A stretch of 11,792 nt of DNA from contig CAYISF010000019.1 of the NCBI GenBank assembly GCA_964366065.1, positions 1-11,792 on the forward strand, in the 5' to 3' direction. Positions within the stretch are counted from its first letter, which is position 1. Each line of letters opens with the position of its first letter. The DNA comes from JBAZYZ01 sp964366065 (GTDB lineage Bacteria > Patescibacteriota > Minisyncoccia > Phycocordibacterales > VMEP01). The translations under genes were made by a program, and so were the position numbers. Of the stretch, positions 11,057 to 11,792 are shown piece after piece. Under the pieces are notes generated by a model. That model saw only the letters and a program-made list of their open reading frames with translations, made no database searches and was not told the origin of the DNA.

Positions 11057-11792
11057 ATGAATCTAGACCTACAGCCTACAACCTACAACCTACAACCTGT
11101 CCCAAAATTTGTGTTTTTTGGAACACCCGCGTTTGCAGTCATTGTTTTGGATGAACTGAAAGCGGCCGGTTTTATACCGTCACTTGTCGTGACCGCGCCG
11201 GACAAACCAGCCGGACGCGGGCTTGCGATTACTCCCCCGCCGGCCAAAGAGTGGGCGACTGAAAATGGGATTGAATTTTTACAGCCCTTGAAATTAGACG
11301 ATAGTTTTACCTACAACCTACAACCTATTCACCCGCCAAAATTTTCGCAAAGCGAAAACTTAGGCGGGCAAGCCTACGACCTATTCATCGTTGCCGCCTA
11401 CGGCAAAATTATCTCCCAAACCGTTTTGGATTTGCCGAAACACGGCACGCTGAATGTTCACCCCTCGCTTTTGCCGAAATTCCGCGGAGCATCGCCAATT
11501 GAAAGTTTTATACTCTCCGGCCAGGAAGAAACAGGGGTAACAATAATGCTGGTGGATAAGGAAATGGATCATGGGCCGATACTAGAGAGTAGAAAGTTAA
11601 AAGTCACCCCAGTAGCAGAGCAAAGCTCGCTACGGGGCAAGGAAAGTGAGATAAAAGCGCCGGAACTTGAAAAAGAGTTGGCTCATGCTGGAGGGAAACT
11701 TTTAGCGGAAGTGATTCCCCGATGGATCACCGGAGAAATTAAGGCAAGTGAGCAAAATCACGCCGAGGCCACTTACACCAAAAAAATAACCA
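11057..11792 (+). CDS. fmt: Methionyl-tRNA formyltransferase, 5' part (cut by window end)
   Basis: Formylates Met-tRNA(fMet) using 10-formyl-THF. The 245 visible codons are open to the window edge. Landmarks: KFVFFGTPAFAV (17-28), APDKPAGRG (47-55), and the catalytic block TLNVHPSLLPKFRGASPI (131-148) with N133 and H135, then D171 in VDKEMDHGPIL. The usual family start is M at about KFVFFGTP. Here 16 extra residues precede it, largely encoded by a period-7 repeat (LQPTTYNLQP). Two further extra segments are encoded by palindromic inserts: residues about 92-104 (PPKFSQSENLGG region) and about 184-194 (TPVAEQSSLRG region). All keep the frame and avoid the catalytic core, so the enzyme is probably active. 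It starts 2 bases after def. Confidence 0.95.
   Translation, partial: MNLDLQPTTYNLQPVPKFVFFGTPAFAVIVLDELKAAGFIPSLVVTAPDKPAGRGLAITPPPAKEWATENGIEFLQPLKLDDSFTYNLQPIHPPKFSQSENLGGQAYDLFIVAAYGKIISQTVLDLPKHGTLNVHPSLLPKFRGASPIESFILSGQEETGVTIMLVDKEMDHGPILESRKLKVTPVAEQSSLRGKESEIKAPELEKELAHAGGKLLAEVIPRWITGEIKASEQNHAEATYTKKIT
11068..11098. repeat. Period-7 tandem repeat at the fmt start
   Basis: CCTACAG, then three CCTACAA units, then CCT: about 4.4 units of 7 bases, nearly perfect. It lies in frame directly after the fmt start codon and encodes LQPTTYNLQP, an N-terminal extension not expected in Fmt. Confidence 0.9.
11310..11330. repeat. Period-7 tandem repeat before palindromic insert 1 in fmt
   Basis: CCTACAA, CCTACAA, CCTATTC. 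It uses the same unit as at the fmt start, 240 bases away. It runs to within one base of the palindromic insert at 11332. The last two units (11317-11330) recur as CCTACGACCTATTC at 11373-11386 on the other side (13 of 14 identical), so the insert is flanked by a direct repeat. Confidence 0.85.
11332..11368. repeat. In-frame palindromic insert 1 in fmt
   Basis: CCCGCC-AAAA-TTTTCGC (11332-11348), loop AAA, GCGAAAA-CTTA-GGCGGG (11352-11368). Fifteen of 17 positions pair. It is preceded by TCA and followed by CAAG, as is insert 2. It encodes about 12-13 residues between the LQP segment and AYDLFIVAAYG, where E. coli Fmt has a shorter linker. Confidence 0.85.
11584..11604. repeat. Period-7 tandem repeat before palindromic insert 2 in fmt
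   Basis: AGAGAGT, AGAAAGT, TAAAAGT: three degenerate 7-base units that end 2 bases before the palindrome at 11607. The unit resembles that in holB (TAGAAGT). Confidence 0.6.
11607..11637. repeat. In-frame palindromic insert 2 in fmt
   Basis: CCCC-A-GTAGC-A-GAGC (11607-11621), loop AAA, GCTC-GCTAC-GGGG (11625-11637). Thirteen base pairs with two bulged A on the left arm. The flanks are TCA on the left and CAAG on the right, as for insert 1, and the loop is again GC-AAA-GC. It encodes about TPVAEQSSLRG in the linker after the catalytic domain. Confidence 0.85.

Noticed and set aside
11057..11792. CRISPR-like reading of the CCTACAA repeats
   Set aside because: Units are 7 bases with no spacers and lie in frame within fmt, so this is a short tandem repeat, not an array.

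Overview
This window looks like housekeeping chromosome from a Candidate Phyla Radiation bacterium (Patescibacteria, probably a Parcubacteria-type lineage). This is inferred from gene content and protein style, not from a marker match. The signs are a compact 417-residue ProRS without an editing domain, a short HolB without a P-loop, a PEGA-domain protein next to a degenerate PriA, and almost no Shine-Dalgarno sequences. TGA is used as a stop (frr, rseP), so the code is not the TGA-glycine code of Gracilibacteria.

Layout. From base 1 to about 7465 the conserved genes lie on the minus strand. In transcription order they are murA, mreB (complete copy), holB, frr, rseP, proS and the start of a second mreB that leaves the window at base 1. 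Two short plus-strand genes interrupt this block: a two-helix membrane protein (1512-1901) and an XRE-type HTH protein (4516-4938). Each has its own TTGACA box, strong AAGGAGG ribosome binding site and intrinsic terminator. At 7466-7682 a divergent intergenic region separates murA from a plus-strand operon: PEGA-domain membrane protein, priA-like, def, and fmt (cut by the right edge).

Function. The genes cover cell shape and wall (two MreB, MurA), translation (ProRS, RRF, peptide deformylase, Met-tRNA formyltransferase), replication (HolB, PriA-like) and membrane proteolysis (RseP). Def and Fmt act at opposite ends of the formyl-methionine cycle and are adjacent, as in most bacteria.

Most notable. 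(1) fmt contains two in-frame palindromic inserts (11332-11368 and 11607-11637). They share flanks (TCA at the left, CAAG at the right) and an AAA loop closed by GC, so they look like a small family of protein-coding palindromic elements similar in concept to the Rickettsia palindromic elements. (2) Tandem repeats with a strict 7-base period occur in or at the ends of holB and fmt, and two of them directly precede the palindromic inserts. (3) The PriA-like protein keeps all eight zinc cysteines but has lost Walker A, Walker B and the arginine-finger motif. (4) Several housekeeping genes have a -10-like hexamer 5-7 bases before the start codon and no Shine-Dalgarno, which suggests leaderless mRNAs; only the two small plus-strand genes have strong ribosome binding sites. 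(5) The murA/PEGA divergent region carries two near-palindromic 16-base sites placed almost symmetrically upstream of the two promoters. No tRNA, rRNA, CRISPR array or transposase gene was seen.
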